The notes under the pieces were generated by a model. It had not been told where the DNA came from and made no database searches. It saw only the letters and a program-made list of their open reading frames with translations. A stretch of DNA of 64,000 bases from Vanilla planifolia. Taxonomy: Eukaryota; Streptophyta; Magnoliopsida; Asparagales; Orchidaceae. The position numbers and the translations under genes were made by a program. How positions within the stretch are numbered: the first letter of the stretch is position 1; the number at the start of each line of letters is the position of its first letter. Shown piece by piece: positions 11,531 to 24,616 of this stretch. Where the stretch lies: positions 248,030 to 312,029 of the forward strand of contig JAIUJO010000229.1 in assembly GCA_023846275.1 (NCBI GenBank), given 5' to 3'.

Positions 11531-14500
11531 ACACTAAGTTAAGTCACTATTACAGACACCCATTCCATCATTAATCATCTTAAGAGATGATAATGGTAAA
11601 AATGAGCTACACATTTTAAGCATAAAATGCTGCCTCTAAAGAAAGCCACCACGTAGGCAAGGGAGATGCCATCATGCATCACACCATGAAGAGCATGAGT
11701 ATAGACAACATGGATTTGTTGAGTGCACATGGAACCACACAACTTTCTCCATAACATTAGAAAAATTGAACCTCATAATGCCCTATGTAGAGATTAAAGG
11801 TTGACACTTTAACTAAACACAACAAGTCTCTTAATAAGACATCACGTTGTCTATACACCAACATCTTATAGTACTAAAAATACGTAAAAGGTTACACTTT
11901 TTGGGCACTACCTACCTCTTTCACAAGATGCATTAGGGTACAAGTAGACTGACTTAAATGCACGTGCACATTGCATTACCATGCTAAAACTTTGTTGTAA
12001 TGCCTTATGTAATCTATCAAATGTGTAGTTATAGTAGTGAGAAGCTTGGTCTATACCCCTACGTGAACAATGCCCAACACATGTTGCATCATCCAATTCC
12101 CAATTCACCACAGACCACACTACACTGCATAATGCCCCTTAATGATTACACTTTGTGATAATTTTGTATAAACAATAGGCAAGTCTTCAAAAAAGGCATC
12201 ACCTTATCCATATATTAGTAACCCATAGTGCTAAAAATAACAAAAAGTATTTGTCTTCTTAGGCCCAAGAAACCACATGTAAAGGATGAATCAAGGCAAG
12301 CTCAGATTGGTTATTGCATACTAGCACAATGCTATAGTGCTTATAATGCTTTAGTGCATACAACTTGCATCACAGCCAATCATGTACAAACACTGGTGCA
12401 TATTACATGTTCTAACTTCATTACATCACAGGACACACTACATCACACATTTCCCATTACAAATTACATATTACAATATTTCAATTGAGGAACAAGGAAA
12501 ATCTTCTAATAGTGCATCATCTTATCCATGCAGCAGCACCCACAATGCAAAAAATACAAAAAAAAGAGTTGCACTTTACTAGCCAAACCAACTGCATGCG
12601 CAACACTGCTGACCAATCACAAGCTACTTATTATAAGAGCAAACAGTGGAGTACTATGAATGCACCTAGCAGACATCCATGCTTGGCTAGGGATCAAGTC
12701 AAGAATGAAAAAATCTTGGCAAAAATTACATCGTCTAACTTTTGTTTCACTGTGGGCTGCATAGTACTGCACCCTACCTCTTGTAGATTGCATGTTGTGA
12801 TAATTCTATAGCGGAGAAAGGCAAGTCTCCCAATACAACATCATCTTATCAAAGCATTTGTAGCACACAACACTAAAAATCCTAAAAGAAGTAGTATTTT
12901 GTGAGTGCCTACAACCAAGCACTTTAGAAAAAGCAAGGATCATGCATACTAGCTACCATGCCCATGAATAGTGCATTATTGATGTTGCCATGTGCTTAGT
13001 GCAAAGGTATGGCTATTGCAAAGCTTGCACAAACTCTAATACATATTGCACTATCTAACTATCACATTCTTGTAGACCACATAACACCACACATTGCTCT
13101 TTTTGGAACAATTTTGTCAATGAAGAAGGGAAGTCTCTCAATAAGGCATCACCTTATCCAAGCACAACCAGCTTGTAGTGCTACAAATTTGAAAAACAAT
13201 GTACCCTTTTGGTGCCTAATTGTCACCAGTATAGGATAACATTATACTGATGCACAGTGCTATAGTGCATGTACTTTTCTATAGCACACATATATGGGGA
13301 AAACCCAACAAGCATAAACCCTAGTGCATATTGCATTAACCAACATCCACTTCACCAAAGGCCATATTGTCTTGCCTATTACTTCTCATAATTTACATAT
13401 TGTGACATTTCTATCAACAAAGATGGAAAGTCCCCTAATATAGCAACATATTATCCATGTAATGACTGCTCATAATGATAAAATAAGTAAAAACAATTTC
13501 AATTTAACATCCTAACTGGTGGCACAGAAAAGATCCCACTAGGAATGCATAGTTTGGATACCATAGACAATGCTACAGTGATTGTAGTTGTTTATTACAT
13601 GCATACCTATAGCAATGCATGGTTAGGGGCATAGCCTATTAAGTACATGCCTTAGAACATGCTACACCATCCAATTTTTTCTTCATCACAGGCCGCACTG
13701 CATAATAAATTACCCCTTGTTATTACATATTGCAACAATTCCATCGAGATGCAGGGCAAGTTCCTAATAGAGCATCACTTTATTAATGTGCCAATACCCT
13801 ATAGTGCTAAAACTCCAAAACAATCTTGCATGTTATGGGCTCCACTAGTTGCACATAAGGAATGTCGTGAGCAAACACAATGTGGCTACCACATGTGTGG
13901 ATACTTTTATAATTCTACAAGTGCTCTATTTCATATGCAACAATAATAATGTGCACCAAAGGGTGTAGCCTACGATGGACAAACTGTAGTACATATTATA
14001 CCATCCAACCTTCACTTCATAATGGGTTACATAGTGCTATAGATTGCCCCATGAGGATTGCATATCATGACCATTTTCTCATTAATATAAGCATACCAAT
14101 AAAGCATTACCTTATCCACATGTTAAAAATACGGAACAATAAAATTTCAAAAAAAACTACATAGTGTAGGCACCACCAGCCACATGTGGACAATGCCACA
14201 AGGCACTTGTTGTCTGGCTATCGCATGCATAGTAGTTGCAATAGATGGTAGCACCATAGCCAAGCTTGTATAGGCCCTCATGCATATTGCATCATCCAAC
14301 TTTTGTTCATTATGAGTGACACAACACATCACATTGCCGTTTAAGGATTGGATATTGCAACTATTTCATCATAGAAAAAGCAAATGACCCCATAGGGCAT
14401 CACCTTATCCATGCACTAGTGCCTAAAACACTAAAAATCTAAAAAAAAGAGTTACACATTTTGAGCTCATCTAGCCACAAACACCTGATGTAGCTGGGCT

Positions 14501-14860
14501 CATGTAGACTGGCTACTTACACTAGTTCCTTGGCATGTGCACAAAGTGCTGCAATGTGCATAGTCTTTTGTCATGTGCTTATTTATAGTAGCATGTAGTT
14601 ATGGTCATAACTTTGCATGCACAAACCCTAATGCATATTACACCATCAAAATTCTACTTCATCTCTATTACATACATAGTTCTAGTACTGTGTAGCTAAG
14701 GCCACAGGTAAGAATACACAAACCTTAGTGCATATTACATCGTATAATATCTGCTCCATTGTGGGCTGCACCACACCAAACATTCCCTATTGTAGATTTC
14801 ATACTATAATAATTCTATCAAGGAAGAAGGCAAGTATAATACTAGAGTAGGTCTGCATCC
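11530..14860. repeat. X2 array, copy 2: ~320-bp tandem repeat (about 9-10 units)
   Basis: The CACCATCCAAC-like anchor occurs at about 12091, 12407, 12729, 13050, 13334, 13665, 13999, 14290, 14641 and in a shortened unit at 14739. Spacings are 316, 322, 321, 284, 331, 334, 291, 351 and 98 bp. The region 11530-12090 holds one to two more eroded units. Small ORFs here (for example 12228-12488, 12485-12811, 13659-13946) fall at different phases in different units and are chance openings in a repeat low in stop codons, not genes. Confidence 0.88.
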
Positions 14861-16329
14861 ATGTTGAAGCAATCACAAGCAATAAATAGTTACAAAAAGT
14901 GACACTTTAGCCACATACATAAAATTGATATAAGTACTACTTTAATAATTGATGTCTTTGGGTTTGTGGGGACATATCTACTATGACATAGGTGTGGACC
15001 TTAGTGGATCATGACACTTTGTAATCTAGACAAAGTGTTATAATTCCCACATTATGCTGTCCAACTTCCATAATAGGCGATGTGAGGCATTTCAAACGTG
15101 TAGCCAAGTAAGCCTAAAGGAGTGTGTTGTGTATGACATAGTGCTACAAAAAGCATTACATGAAGGGCCAAATGAATTATCATAATTTGAAGAAAACGTG
15201 AGCATGATGAGCAGGAGAGCAATGGATGTTTTGAAACTTTTGTGATGTTTGTTTCTGAGTGGACAAATTACTACAACATAGGGTTGGATTATAGTGGACC
15301 ATTACAACAAGGCTACTCTATCACTTACAATTCTTAATCATAAATTTATGTTATCTTCAAAGAATTCAATATGCTATTCATACTTAACTACCATTTCTTA
15401 TGGTTCTTATGAAATCCAACTTTCAACAACATTAGGCAAGCTCATGTTTGTGCACTGTTTGAGCGCAATGCCCCTATTATCGACCAACAAGAAAATGATT
15501 TACTGTCTCGTATCTTAGGTTGGATTCTAATGTAGAGCTATTCAATGATAATCATACACATGATATCTTCGTGCCACTAAGTTTTCAACCAAGCATGATA
15601 ACGAATTTTGTGAATCAATGGTTCATCTTGTATAGGGTTGAACTATAAGAACAACACATTCATGAGTAAAGTAAAACTAATTTGACTCATGATGATCTAA
15701 ACTCGACTCACTTTTCTTATTAATGGGAGAACAATCCTATACTTGTTGAAGTTTTCTTTACAATGATAGAAGGGTATACATTGAAGGATCAAAAAATAAC
15801 TTCATTATGAATGCTTTGCTACCATAAGACAAATATCTTATGGTACCTTTTTGGGGAGCTATAGCATAAAATTTTTAAAGCCTAAGGAACAATAAGCCAA
15901 GCTTTCACTATTCATATTTGAAGTGAAATTAAAATTAAATGAGTTATTGCCCTTTTCTTACATATGAAATTTTTTTTCTCATTGAGCTCATCTTAGAACA
16001 CGCATGTTTTCTTTAATAGAAGTTTTTCCTTAGCCAAACACCCTAAATTATAAAGTTGTCTACCTAGATTGACCCATCTAGACTTGTCTTGGTGCTAAAA
16101 GGATTGGTTGGGCTTTACCTTCATTTTATGCATTAAGTGATATAACATTAAAAGTAGTGGTATTTTTATTCTGATAGCATGTTAACTCCAAGTCATGTTA
16201 CTTCTCAATTCATTCAACAAAGTTAGACTGAGGTCAAGCTCAATAAGGTCTTCTTTCCCTATTGATTATGCCAATCCCATTCCCATTATAGTGGTTTCAT
16301 TGAGTAGTTGGCAAACACAATGGGATTGT

Positions 16330-17004
16330 TACTAATCCTTTCTTATATATCACTAATTAGATGATTAGGCACTTGGTTATCTTAAGAGGTCATAGTTACT
16401 CTTATGGTTTACATGACTTGATTGTGTTCCTTCACTTTGACATTTAGATCACTAAGTTCATCAACATCTACAGTTCTTCCTACAAAAAATAACCCACTTG
16501 GAGGATAAATTCCATGGCTTAACTTATCAAATAAGTAAAGCCTTCTTACCTCTTTAAGGTTTGAAAATACACTAAGGGCATTGTGCTCCCAATGCCTCTA
16601 ATCATTGGCATCACCTGATAGAACTTTGATAGTGGCTCTAGCTATCTTGATAGAAACTTTGAAGGGAACTAACTAAGAGTTTTCTCTAGATTCAACTGAC
16701 TATGGCATAGTTTGCTATCTTTTGGGTCTCGACAAGCATGCTCTAGTCGAACCCTTAACAAAAGATATGGGTCAGTCGGTAGTTCACCTCTTGAATGACT
16801 ATCCCATTAATTAGCTTCGTTGCACCTTCTGGGCTTGCTCACAAGTTGACCTACAAGAGCAATAGGCTCCATGGTTTGCACATCAAGAGGGGTCAAATAG
16901 GGAGCCATTACCCTTATCAAGCACATGGTGCCACTATGGCATGCCTTAATTGAGCGAGTGTTGTGACTAGCCATGTTGATGATTTTTATTAGAGCAACAT
17001 CCAC
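16330..17004 (-). pseudogene. X3 minus-strand coding remnant, copy 2 (unidentified protein)
   Basis: Unrecognised. Reading the minus strand from 17004, the frame opens with MDVALIKIINMASHN and reaches VSKPRRCNEAN, a stop, then WDSHSRGELPTDPYLL. Copies 3 and 4 give VSNLKRKKETKWWDPFSRSE and VSKPERHKDANLWDPRSRGK in the same frame. Further down the strand, near 16431-16452, LNVKVKEHNQVM lines up with ALNVKV-type text in the other copies. The conserved amino-acid frame suggests coding ancestry. It is now broken by stops, and the middle segment seen in copies 3 and 4 is deleted. I know no family with these motifs. Confidence 0.5.
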
Positions 17005-18639
17005 CCAAGTTCATACAACCACAGTGGTCAAGATGGTCAGATTCTCAAGCTATGGAACAAATATATTAATGACATTTTACATCTATTCAAGGTGCATTGT
17101 CAGCCTTCACATGCTTCCCTCCCAAGAATTTAGGCACTCTTTGACTCTCTTTTTAAATTTCTTTTTAACTTACCTCATAGTACTTGTTCCTTATTTGTCT
17201 CTCACAATTATTTAAAAATAGATTAAATTTACCACCTAATTTGAGCTACATTCTAAAACAATTGGACTCATTGATAGAACCGCATGTAGCAAAAGTGCAC
17301 AAGCTGAATGGGGTTCTCACCCTTCTTGATGCATGCTTCCTAGGGACTTAATCTCAATTCAACATTAAGGATGCTTCTCTAAACTACCATTCATGCTTTA
17401 GAATTGCTAATTTCCACACTTGGTAGGTCCCATTTTGGTCATAATTACTAGGTCAATCCTCTTAAGTTCCTTCTTTTCTGATGCATAATTTTAGTGAATA
17501 ACCTCACATAACGTGGGGTCATGACTTCACACCATGGAGCATGGTGTTGTTTTTGTGACGCTCATCTACTTGTCACACTGCAACATCCATTCCTACTAAC
17601 AAATACCACAACAATTGATGGATCCACCACTTAGCACATTGATAGTTCACCATCACCTAGTGCTTCATAATGCCATGAAATAGAATGGGTTGTTTTCAGT
17701 TACCTCCAAATAATGGCCATACCTAAACTTGCATTTTTGGGCTTCTACAATGACTGATAGGTTGCATTACACCAATGCAAGTTACCCCTTGGCTTCTATC
17801 TCTGGAAATAATTTATGTTCAAAAAATGAGTGACTCATAAGATTCTACAATTCATAAAATGTATGACATTTCATTGTTTCTCCATCAATGTGATAGCGAA
17901 GTTACATGTTGCCAAGAGTTCAAGTTTTTATTGCCAAGCTCTACTAGATGTTTTCACACAACACAAAGTTATTGCTAGCTTAACATTTGCTCTCCCATGG
18001 TGCATGAACATGCCCATAGGTTGTTTTTTATCCCCCAAAACATAAAAGCTCCATGTAGATGCAAGAGCACACATGATGGAAAAATGTAACATGAAATAGT
18101 CATCACAACTCCAAAAGGATCACCTATGAAAACCATGTTAGTTCTCCTTCTTCTAAATATTAAGGTTCAGTAGACTTTTTACTAAGTTGTACAATGCAAA
18201 CACCCACATCACATGAATCTAAACACTTCATTGGACCATTCAATTGGGAGGAACAATAAGTAGTCTTTGCAAATGGTAGATATGTAGTTAATGCAAGCTG
18301 ATGACTCATGCTTACTAAGAATTCCTTATGAATGACCAATAATTATAATGATTTATCCCCATCATGATGAAATGTTTCTAAGATTATCTAAGTCTTTTAA
18401 CCAAGGTAATACACTTGTTTGATACATCAGTGTAGTGCAAGTGCAGCCCAAAATATCTAAGGGCATCATAGACTTATTATTGTCTCAAACTTCATGGCCT
18501 AACCAACCATAGTCCTACTAAGAAGCTGGCTATAGGGCTTGCACCCTACCTAGCTTCTTGGCAAGTTGAGGTCTTATTTTCTAAGAAACTTCATTAAAAA
18601 AAATGCTCTACAAGTGAATATTGACCATGCACCCTCACT

Positions 18640-19060
18640 TATAAAATCAAGAAAGAGCTCTTAATCTATCAATCCTTTCTATGTTTAGACCTATTAAACT
18701 TCCATATCTTGAGTAAAATTAAGCTACATGATCCACTCATAGTGTTTCCTTTCCATAAATTCACTTAACGTTATCCTTGTGACCATTCCCCTTAGATACC
18801 CAATGATAGCATGTGGCTAGCACCAAATTTAGCAAGCTATCCTATTTGTTAGTAGAGTTATCTAGATAAATCTCTCCATGAACAAAGAATGGACATGCAT
18901 CACCACTCATAGAATCAAGAAAGAACTCTCAATTTATCAATTCTTACTATGTTTAGACCTAGTAAGCTTCCTAGTGTTGAGTTAGATTAACTTGTAGGCT
19001 CCACTTCGATGGTACCCTTGCATTAATTTATTTAAGTTTTAACTTTATAGCCATGCCTTC
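18640..19060. repeat. Local tandem duplication inside X3 copy 2 (period ~266 bp)
   Basis: Text beginning ATAAAATCAAGAAAGAGCTC at about 18642 recurs as ATAGAATCAAGAAAGAACTC at about 18908, followed in both by CTATGTTTAGACCTA and GAGTTAGATTAA-like text. X3 copy 3 has the segment only once (about 34320), so the doubling occurred within this copy. Confidence 0.75.
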
Positions 19061-19079
19061 ATTGAAATTTAAAAATGAT

Positions 19080-19500
19080 GAATATTACTCACATAGCCTA
19101 GGTGATTAAGGAGCTTATACTAATAGATGAATGGATGGTTACTATGTAAATGTAGACGTTTGCCAGAGTTTTTTCAAGAATTGACTTGTTAAAACAACTT
19201 AAACTAGGAATGTGGCTTAATGGCCCTTTAGATATGTCATTCAAAAGATTTGAGTGTGAAGGGCTTCCTTTAGTTTACTTTTGTTTTTGGAAGGTTGGAT
19301 ATGCATCTGTTATGTCTCCATCTAATATGATGATGTAAAATGTTGCTAATTTTCGTAATCCCAAAAAAATAAGCCTTATAGAGGAAACTCGTAGCGAATC
19401 AGAAAGAAAAAAGTGCTACCTAGAGTGAGGCAAGTGATGAAGACGATAGGTGGTAGTGTTTAGGGCCATGGATGGTAATATAGCCCAAAAATGTAAAGGT
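19080..19500 (+). pseudogene. LINE B ORF1 remnant
   Basis: Reads FARVFSRIDLLKQLKLGMW, LNGPLDMSFKRFECEGLPLV, then YFCFWKVGYASVM where the CCHC knuckle should be. The first Cys and the His are both Tyr, the second Cys is Phe and the last Cys is Met, so the zinc site is fully lost. About 170 bp on, GHGW-YSPKM matches the GPWMVVQPK motif after a frame change. Same ORF1 family as LINEs A, C and D. Confidence 0.78.
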
Positions 19501-21003
19501 TATTTCAAAATGCATGGCTAAGGAGGATTAGGATTGCAAACTAAGAAAGAAAACAAAAGAAAATTGAGTTGGAATACATAGAAGGTAATTTGAAACCAGG
19601 ATATAGAAGGATATCATGGTCCATATTTGATGAGAGAAGAGGGAGTACATCTAAAATTGAGTGGGTTCCTAAACAAAAGACTTTAAGAAAAGGAGGAAAA
19701 TAATGCAAGCTTAAATATTAAAGAAGATCAAAGGCTTGATGGGCATAAAAGTGTAGGAGAAGCTAGGTATAATAGCAATTAAGCATGGAGCATTGCTCAG
19801 GTGGATAGGTCAAAGATGAGATGAACCTTAGCCAATTCCCTCTTAGAGGTGCCACACAAATCTTGAGATAAGGGCAAATGCCCCTTAGAATAATGTAGTC
19901 ATACAATGCACATGAGATTGATTAAATGGAGGTGTTTCTTCCGAGTAGTTAGGATGTTTAATTTCAAAATGATAAAGGCTATACTAAGGTGAACTAGCAT
20001 CAGTAATGTCTACTACTTCCTTGTTCTTAGGGATGATATGGTGTTGTTGAATTTTATTGTAATTTTTGTTACTATTAGAAAATTTACTATAATGGAATCA
20101 TTAAACGAAAGGATCGAAATGGGTTGCATGTAGATGCTTCACTACCCACTGTGACATGAAGGTTGCATATTTCAAACATAAATGAAAAAAATTGAAGCAA
20201 TTTGGGCAAGTTTCTAAGGAGGTGCATGATGCAAGAACTTCAAAATGGCTTTGAAAATAGAAGCAAGCTTGTCAAAATAAGAAGAAGCAAGATTAATAAT
20301 TACAGGATCGAGCTAAAGTCATTGAAGTGTTGTGTACCTAAAACCTGGCGATACTTTGGGCGTGCACCATTGAATATTATTGTGAAAGGCTTTATTTTGT
20401 AGAATTGTAGGAGACAACATGAAATGGCTTCATTAAAGATTGAACATAAACATATTATATAGTAGGAGTACAACGGAAGAATTGTAGTATTATTGTGGAT
20501 ATGTAATGTAATTGGGGTTTTCTAAAGTTCTTTATTGAAACTTTTGGCAAAAGTCGAGGGTGTCAATTGGTGCGAATGTTTAACTTTATTAGCAATGTTA
20601 AACCCTATCTGAAAGTGTTTAGATGAAATGAAGCATATACATAAAATGGAAAAAGCTAAGAAATGAACTTATAGATTACCCATACATCTTTGTTGCTCAT
20701 CTAATTAAACTTTCATAAAATTAAAAGATTCAGGAGCTTTGCTATGCAAATTTTATGTGTTTAGTGGCTTGAGAGAAGTTCAAACTGCATAATGGGTAGG
20801 TGGCATATTCATCTACAAATTGCTTCTATAGAGGGAAGTAACAAAATTTACCTTATTTCTTGGAAGGCATTAAAGATAAGCAGATTAGCTTGTAGTTCCA
20901 TGTAGAGGATTTGAAGGATAAATTGTGCTTCTTTATTGCTTTGCATTTAAAGTTCATAGCATTGAATGTGTTTGGAGCTTTTTTATGAAAATTTCTGCGA
21001 TTA

Positions 21004-21500
21004 GGGGTCTACTAGAGGTACACATTGTATGAACTATGGAGCAGAACATGTATCTAAGGATTGCATTTATACGAGGAAACAAGTCCCTTTGCCATATAGC
21101 CTTAGAGTAGCAAGTAGAAGTGTTTTTAGTAGAGTATATGTTAAGAATGATATTGATGCATGTTCTATGGTTAGTAAATTATAAATTTTTTATTTTATTG
21201 AGAAGCAAATTGAGAAATCTTAGATGGCACTTGATACGAAATAGATGTATTAATTTAGTATATACAAGTAGCAGTATTAAGAATGGCAATGTAGTGAATG
21301 ATAAATTAATGCAACTATGGGATAAAGTGAAACCTAAATGTTATCATAGGAAGAGTAAATTGCAATTCCTCTGGAATCATGGAAGCAAAAGTATGACAAC
21401 ATATATAGAAAGAAAATTCTTGCAAGCTATGATGTGCCAATATTTTGTAAGGAGGGGATCACTAGCTATTCAAACAATCTTTGCAAGGGGCTAAGACATC
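21004..21500 (+). other. Knuckle-like motif and 124-codon open stretch in the LINE B linker
   Basis: At 21006-21180 one frame reads GSTRGTHCMNYGAEHVSKDC and stays open for about 35 more codons. The pattern is C-x2-Y-x3-H-x4-C, a CCHC knuckle with the second Cys changed to Tyr and the shorter three-residue spacing. It is distinct from the ORF1 knuckle of the same LINE at 19290. The overlapping ORF 21120-21494 (124 codons, basic) is in another frame and has no recognised domain. The segment may be part of a foreign retroelement gag inserted in the linker, or a second knuckle of this LINE family; I cannot decide. Confidence 0.35.
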
Positions 21501-22089
21501 AGGTGATTGCTTGGAATTTATGTTTTACAATCAAGAAAAAGTTAAAGTGAACAGAAGAAGATTCACTTATGACATAGAACATGTGTATGGGAGGAGTGAT
21601 AGAAATATGATTGTCTAGCCTTTTTATCACGCTTTTGCTACTTTAGGGTTATGGTGTCTTTGCTTTTATTTGTTGTCTATTTGCAAATCACTGAGGTTCT
21701 CGTTTAAGTAATTATAGTAATCCCACAAAATTTTATATGGCTGCATTAGCTGTTTGGAATGAGCAGGGAATAAGGGTAGTAGAATTAAGAGTTTTTCTAC
21801 AGCGATTTGCAAGAGAACTTGGAGTATCAATGATTGTTTGTTGGAGACCTAAGTGGAGAAATTTAATAGGAAAGATGTAGATAGACATCATGGTAGGAAT
21901 TAGGACTTCTATATGTAGTCATATGTGTGAATATCTAGAGGAATCTTTGTGCTATAGAGAAATTTGTTGGCGTTGGACATTGTCAAGGCCTCATCGTAAG
22001 TTCTATCAATATAAGAAAAAATAGAAGTAAACTAGCTTGGAGATGATGTGTTGTGTATACTTCCAAAGATTATGTTACCCATTAGGAGG

Positions 22090-22430
22090 AATGAGATCAA
22101 ATTAGAGAGATAGAAACATCAGGAGTCCCATTAATTATTACAAGTGATTTTATTGTTTTTCATTCACAGCATGAGATGAAAAGGGTGAAGAAATTTTTGA
22201 GTGGGCAAGCGCAACATGATTTTTGTAGTTTCTTACAAGATTTAGAGCTAGCTTACTTGGGTTTATTTTCAAATAAATAAACTTGGTGCAATAACAAGGA
22301 TGGAAGTGCTGTTATTTATGAAAGTTTGGGTAGAGCCGTTGTGAATGCTGAGGAATTACAGGCATATCCAAAAGACACCATGTCACATTTTTGATGTATT
22401 TTCTTAGTTCATTGTCCATTGCTTATTCAA
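22090..22430 (+). pseudogene. LINE B endonuclease remnant, C-terminal half
   Basis: One frame runs with few stops: PLIITSDFIVFHSQHEMKRV (GDFN motif altered to SDFI), then FCSFLQDLELAYLGLFSNK, TWCNNKDGSAVIYESLGRAV and NAEELQAYPKDTMSH. The following HCPLLIQPK overlaps the catalytic S-D-H region, where the Asp-His can only be read after a frame change. The N-terminal half of the domain is not clearly recognisable; text around 21780-21840 reads VVELRVFLQRFARELGVSM and is unassigned. Confidence 0.85.
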
Positions 22431-23079
22431 CCTAAATTGTGGCTTACTAAAAGAATGGATAATCATAACAAGTTTGAAAATACATGGCTTTTTTTGCCAT
22501 AGATAATGAGAATTTTATAGATAGTTTAGAGTAGAATTATAAGAGAAAACGTTGTTGGTAGGTTGTCTATAAAATGATTTAGAAGTGGAGTGCAAGTGAA
22601 ATAGGTAATTTTCTTAATAAAAATTTTGAGATAGAGTGAGATGTTTAGGTACTACAAATAAAGAAATTTAAGTTGGGGCTAACTTAGTAGAAGCACAAGT
22701 TATTTGGTTGGTATATTGAATTTTCCATAGAATGATGGGCCTTGAGCAGATGTGCTGGTGGTAGCATACTAAGAAACATTGGGTATACCTGAGGGATAAT
22801 AACACTCACTATTTTAGGACACAACTACTTCTACCATCAGATATAACTATATTCACTTAGCTTAAAAATCTAATTAGGAATTAATGGCTACTTCAAGTGA
22901 ATTTGAAGGAATACTAATGTAATATTTTAGTTTGAAATGGTTGAATGATAAGGAGTATATTCACCCTACCACTTATATTTGTAGTCTTATAGTTGTATGG
23001 GTAGAGAGGAACCAACTTTACTTGAGGCACTAATCATTGATGTGGAAATTAGCACTATTGTGAAATCTATCAAGAGAAA

Positions 23080-23700
23080 TAAGACAATAGTGGATGGCAT
23101 CAGAGCGATGGTCATTCAATGTTATTAGAGTATTACTTAGATAGGCATTATTAATTTTTGGAAATAGTCTTTTCATGATAGATATATGCTAATGAAATGG
23201 AGAGAAACTTTGATCATACTCATTCCGAAGGTTCAAGGTTCTTCAAAACCTGAATAATTTAACACATTAGCATGTGTTATTTGATTTATAAAATTGTGGC
23301 AAGGATTATGATGGAAAGATCAATGGTGGTGCTTCCTAATATTATTGCAAGGAAGTAAGTTGTATTTGTTCTTGATAGATCTATTTTTGGTAACATTTAT
23401 TTAGCATAGGAGATGGTAACCCATATGAATACACCAACAACAAATGTTTAATCTTGAAAGGTATCATAAAGGATTTGCAAAAATTGTTTCATAGATATTT
23501 GTGTTGCTGAATGAATAAGAATAACATTATCCATTATGCGAGTTGGAATGTGGTGATGCTTGCTAAGGAATGTGGTGGCTATGGCATCCATGATTTGTCT
23601 TTTTGGTAGAAGGCACTAATTGCAAAGAGATGTAGAAGAGTGCTGCATCATGAAGATGGATTATGGGTTAGGTATTCAGGTCTAAGTGTGTAATGATCAA
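23080..23700 (+). pseudogene. LINE B reverse transcriptase remnant with palm deletion
   Basis: Pieces near 23080-23440 read NKTIVDGIRAM, LIPKVQGSSKPE (across a frame change), CYLIYKIVARIMMERSMVVL and VVFVLDRSIFGN, the front segments of a LINE RT. The sequence then jumps, near 23450-23470, to IKDLQKLFHRYL, IHYASWNVVMLAKECGGYGI and KALIAKRCRRVLHHEDGLWV, which belong downstream of the YADD palm. So motif A, the GLRQGC segment and YADD are deleted. The element cannot encode an active RT even ignoring stops. Confidence 0.85.
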
Positions 23701-24616
23701 TAGGAAATACATTGTACCTTTGTGCCTCACAAACTTGCAAGCTTTTGGAGTTTGCTAGCCTTGGATATATGTGAATATTGTATGGTAGTTGCTGAAGGTA
23801 AACATGTATCCATCCTATAAGGCAACAAGTTGGAATTTCACCCAATTGGTTTGTGGCCTACCTTTGCTAATGTGCATGTGGAGTATCCATTATAATTGGA
23901 GGAGTTTACTGATGAACATGGGGAATGGAATTGTGAAAAGATTGAAAACATATTTGATGTTGCCTTATTCTCAAGTATTCCTTACTTGCTTTCTTTAAAT
24001 ATAATGAAAGTGAAAAGTTATATTTTAGGAAAAATAAAGACATGTTGCTCAAATCTAAACATCTATATTGCAGCATTTTGAATTTTTCTTAATATGAGTG
24101 GATGGACTTTGCATGTGGAAAATGAAGGTGCAACATCAGATGAAGCCTTCCTTTAACAATTTATCCTTAATCTTATTCAAACCTACTTTTGGCTGGGTGC
24201 TAGAGATTCAATGAGCAAAGAGGCAAGTTCTTGGTAGTGCATCATGTAGGAAAATATTGAGTATTTTATTGGGGAATTCTTTAATACCAAAGAACTATAG
24301 AAGCATAACATCATTTTTCCTACTATTTGTCATGGATGAAACACTTTTGTCACATTAACTAATTATAGGAATTAGTCAACTGGTTGGGAAAAAATTTTCA
24401 TAATTCCAACAATGCAAATGGAGTTCAATTTGCACCAATTGCATCATACCATTTATGGATCAACAGAAATAAGAAAGTAGGTGAAGAGAGGTGTTCAGTG
24501 AAGTTGCATTATAGAGAAATATTCAATTTGGTTTTGCAGCTACTATTGTGTGCTTAAGACTCCCTAGCCCATCTTATAGTAGTTCTTGGAGCAAGGTTGG
24601 GATAAGTGTAAGCTCA

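Larger units (their letters stand above)
14860..19060. repeat. X3 block, copy 2
   Basis: The block begins with the phrase AGTGACACTTTAGCCACATA and the doubled GGATCATGA module (about 14960 and 15255) also seen in the other X3 copies, continues through a minus-strand coding remnant (16330-17004), and ends near 19060 where LINE B ORF1 begins. Compared with copy 3 it lacks the segment matching 29200-30000. The part from about 17400 to 18400 aligns with 33010-34080 of copy 3, on the far side of the inserted solo LTR. Confidence 0.75.

Noticed and set aside
12228..14332. Series of 60-108 codon ORFs in the X2 array
   Set aside because: They begin and end at different places in successive repeat units and share no conserved protein sequence.
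20202..20402. 66-codon plus-strand ORF in the LINE B linker
   Set aside because: Short, basic, no recognised motif and no counterpart in the other LINEs at the same place.
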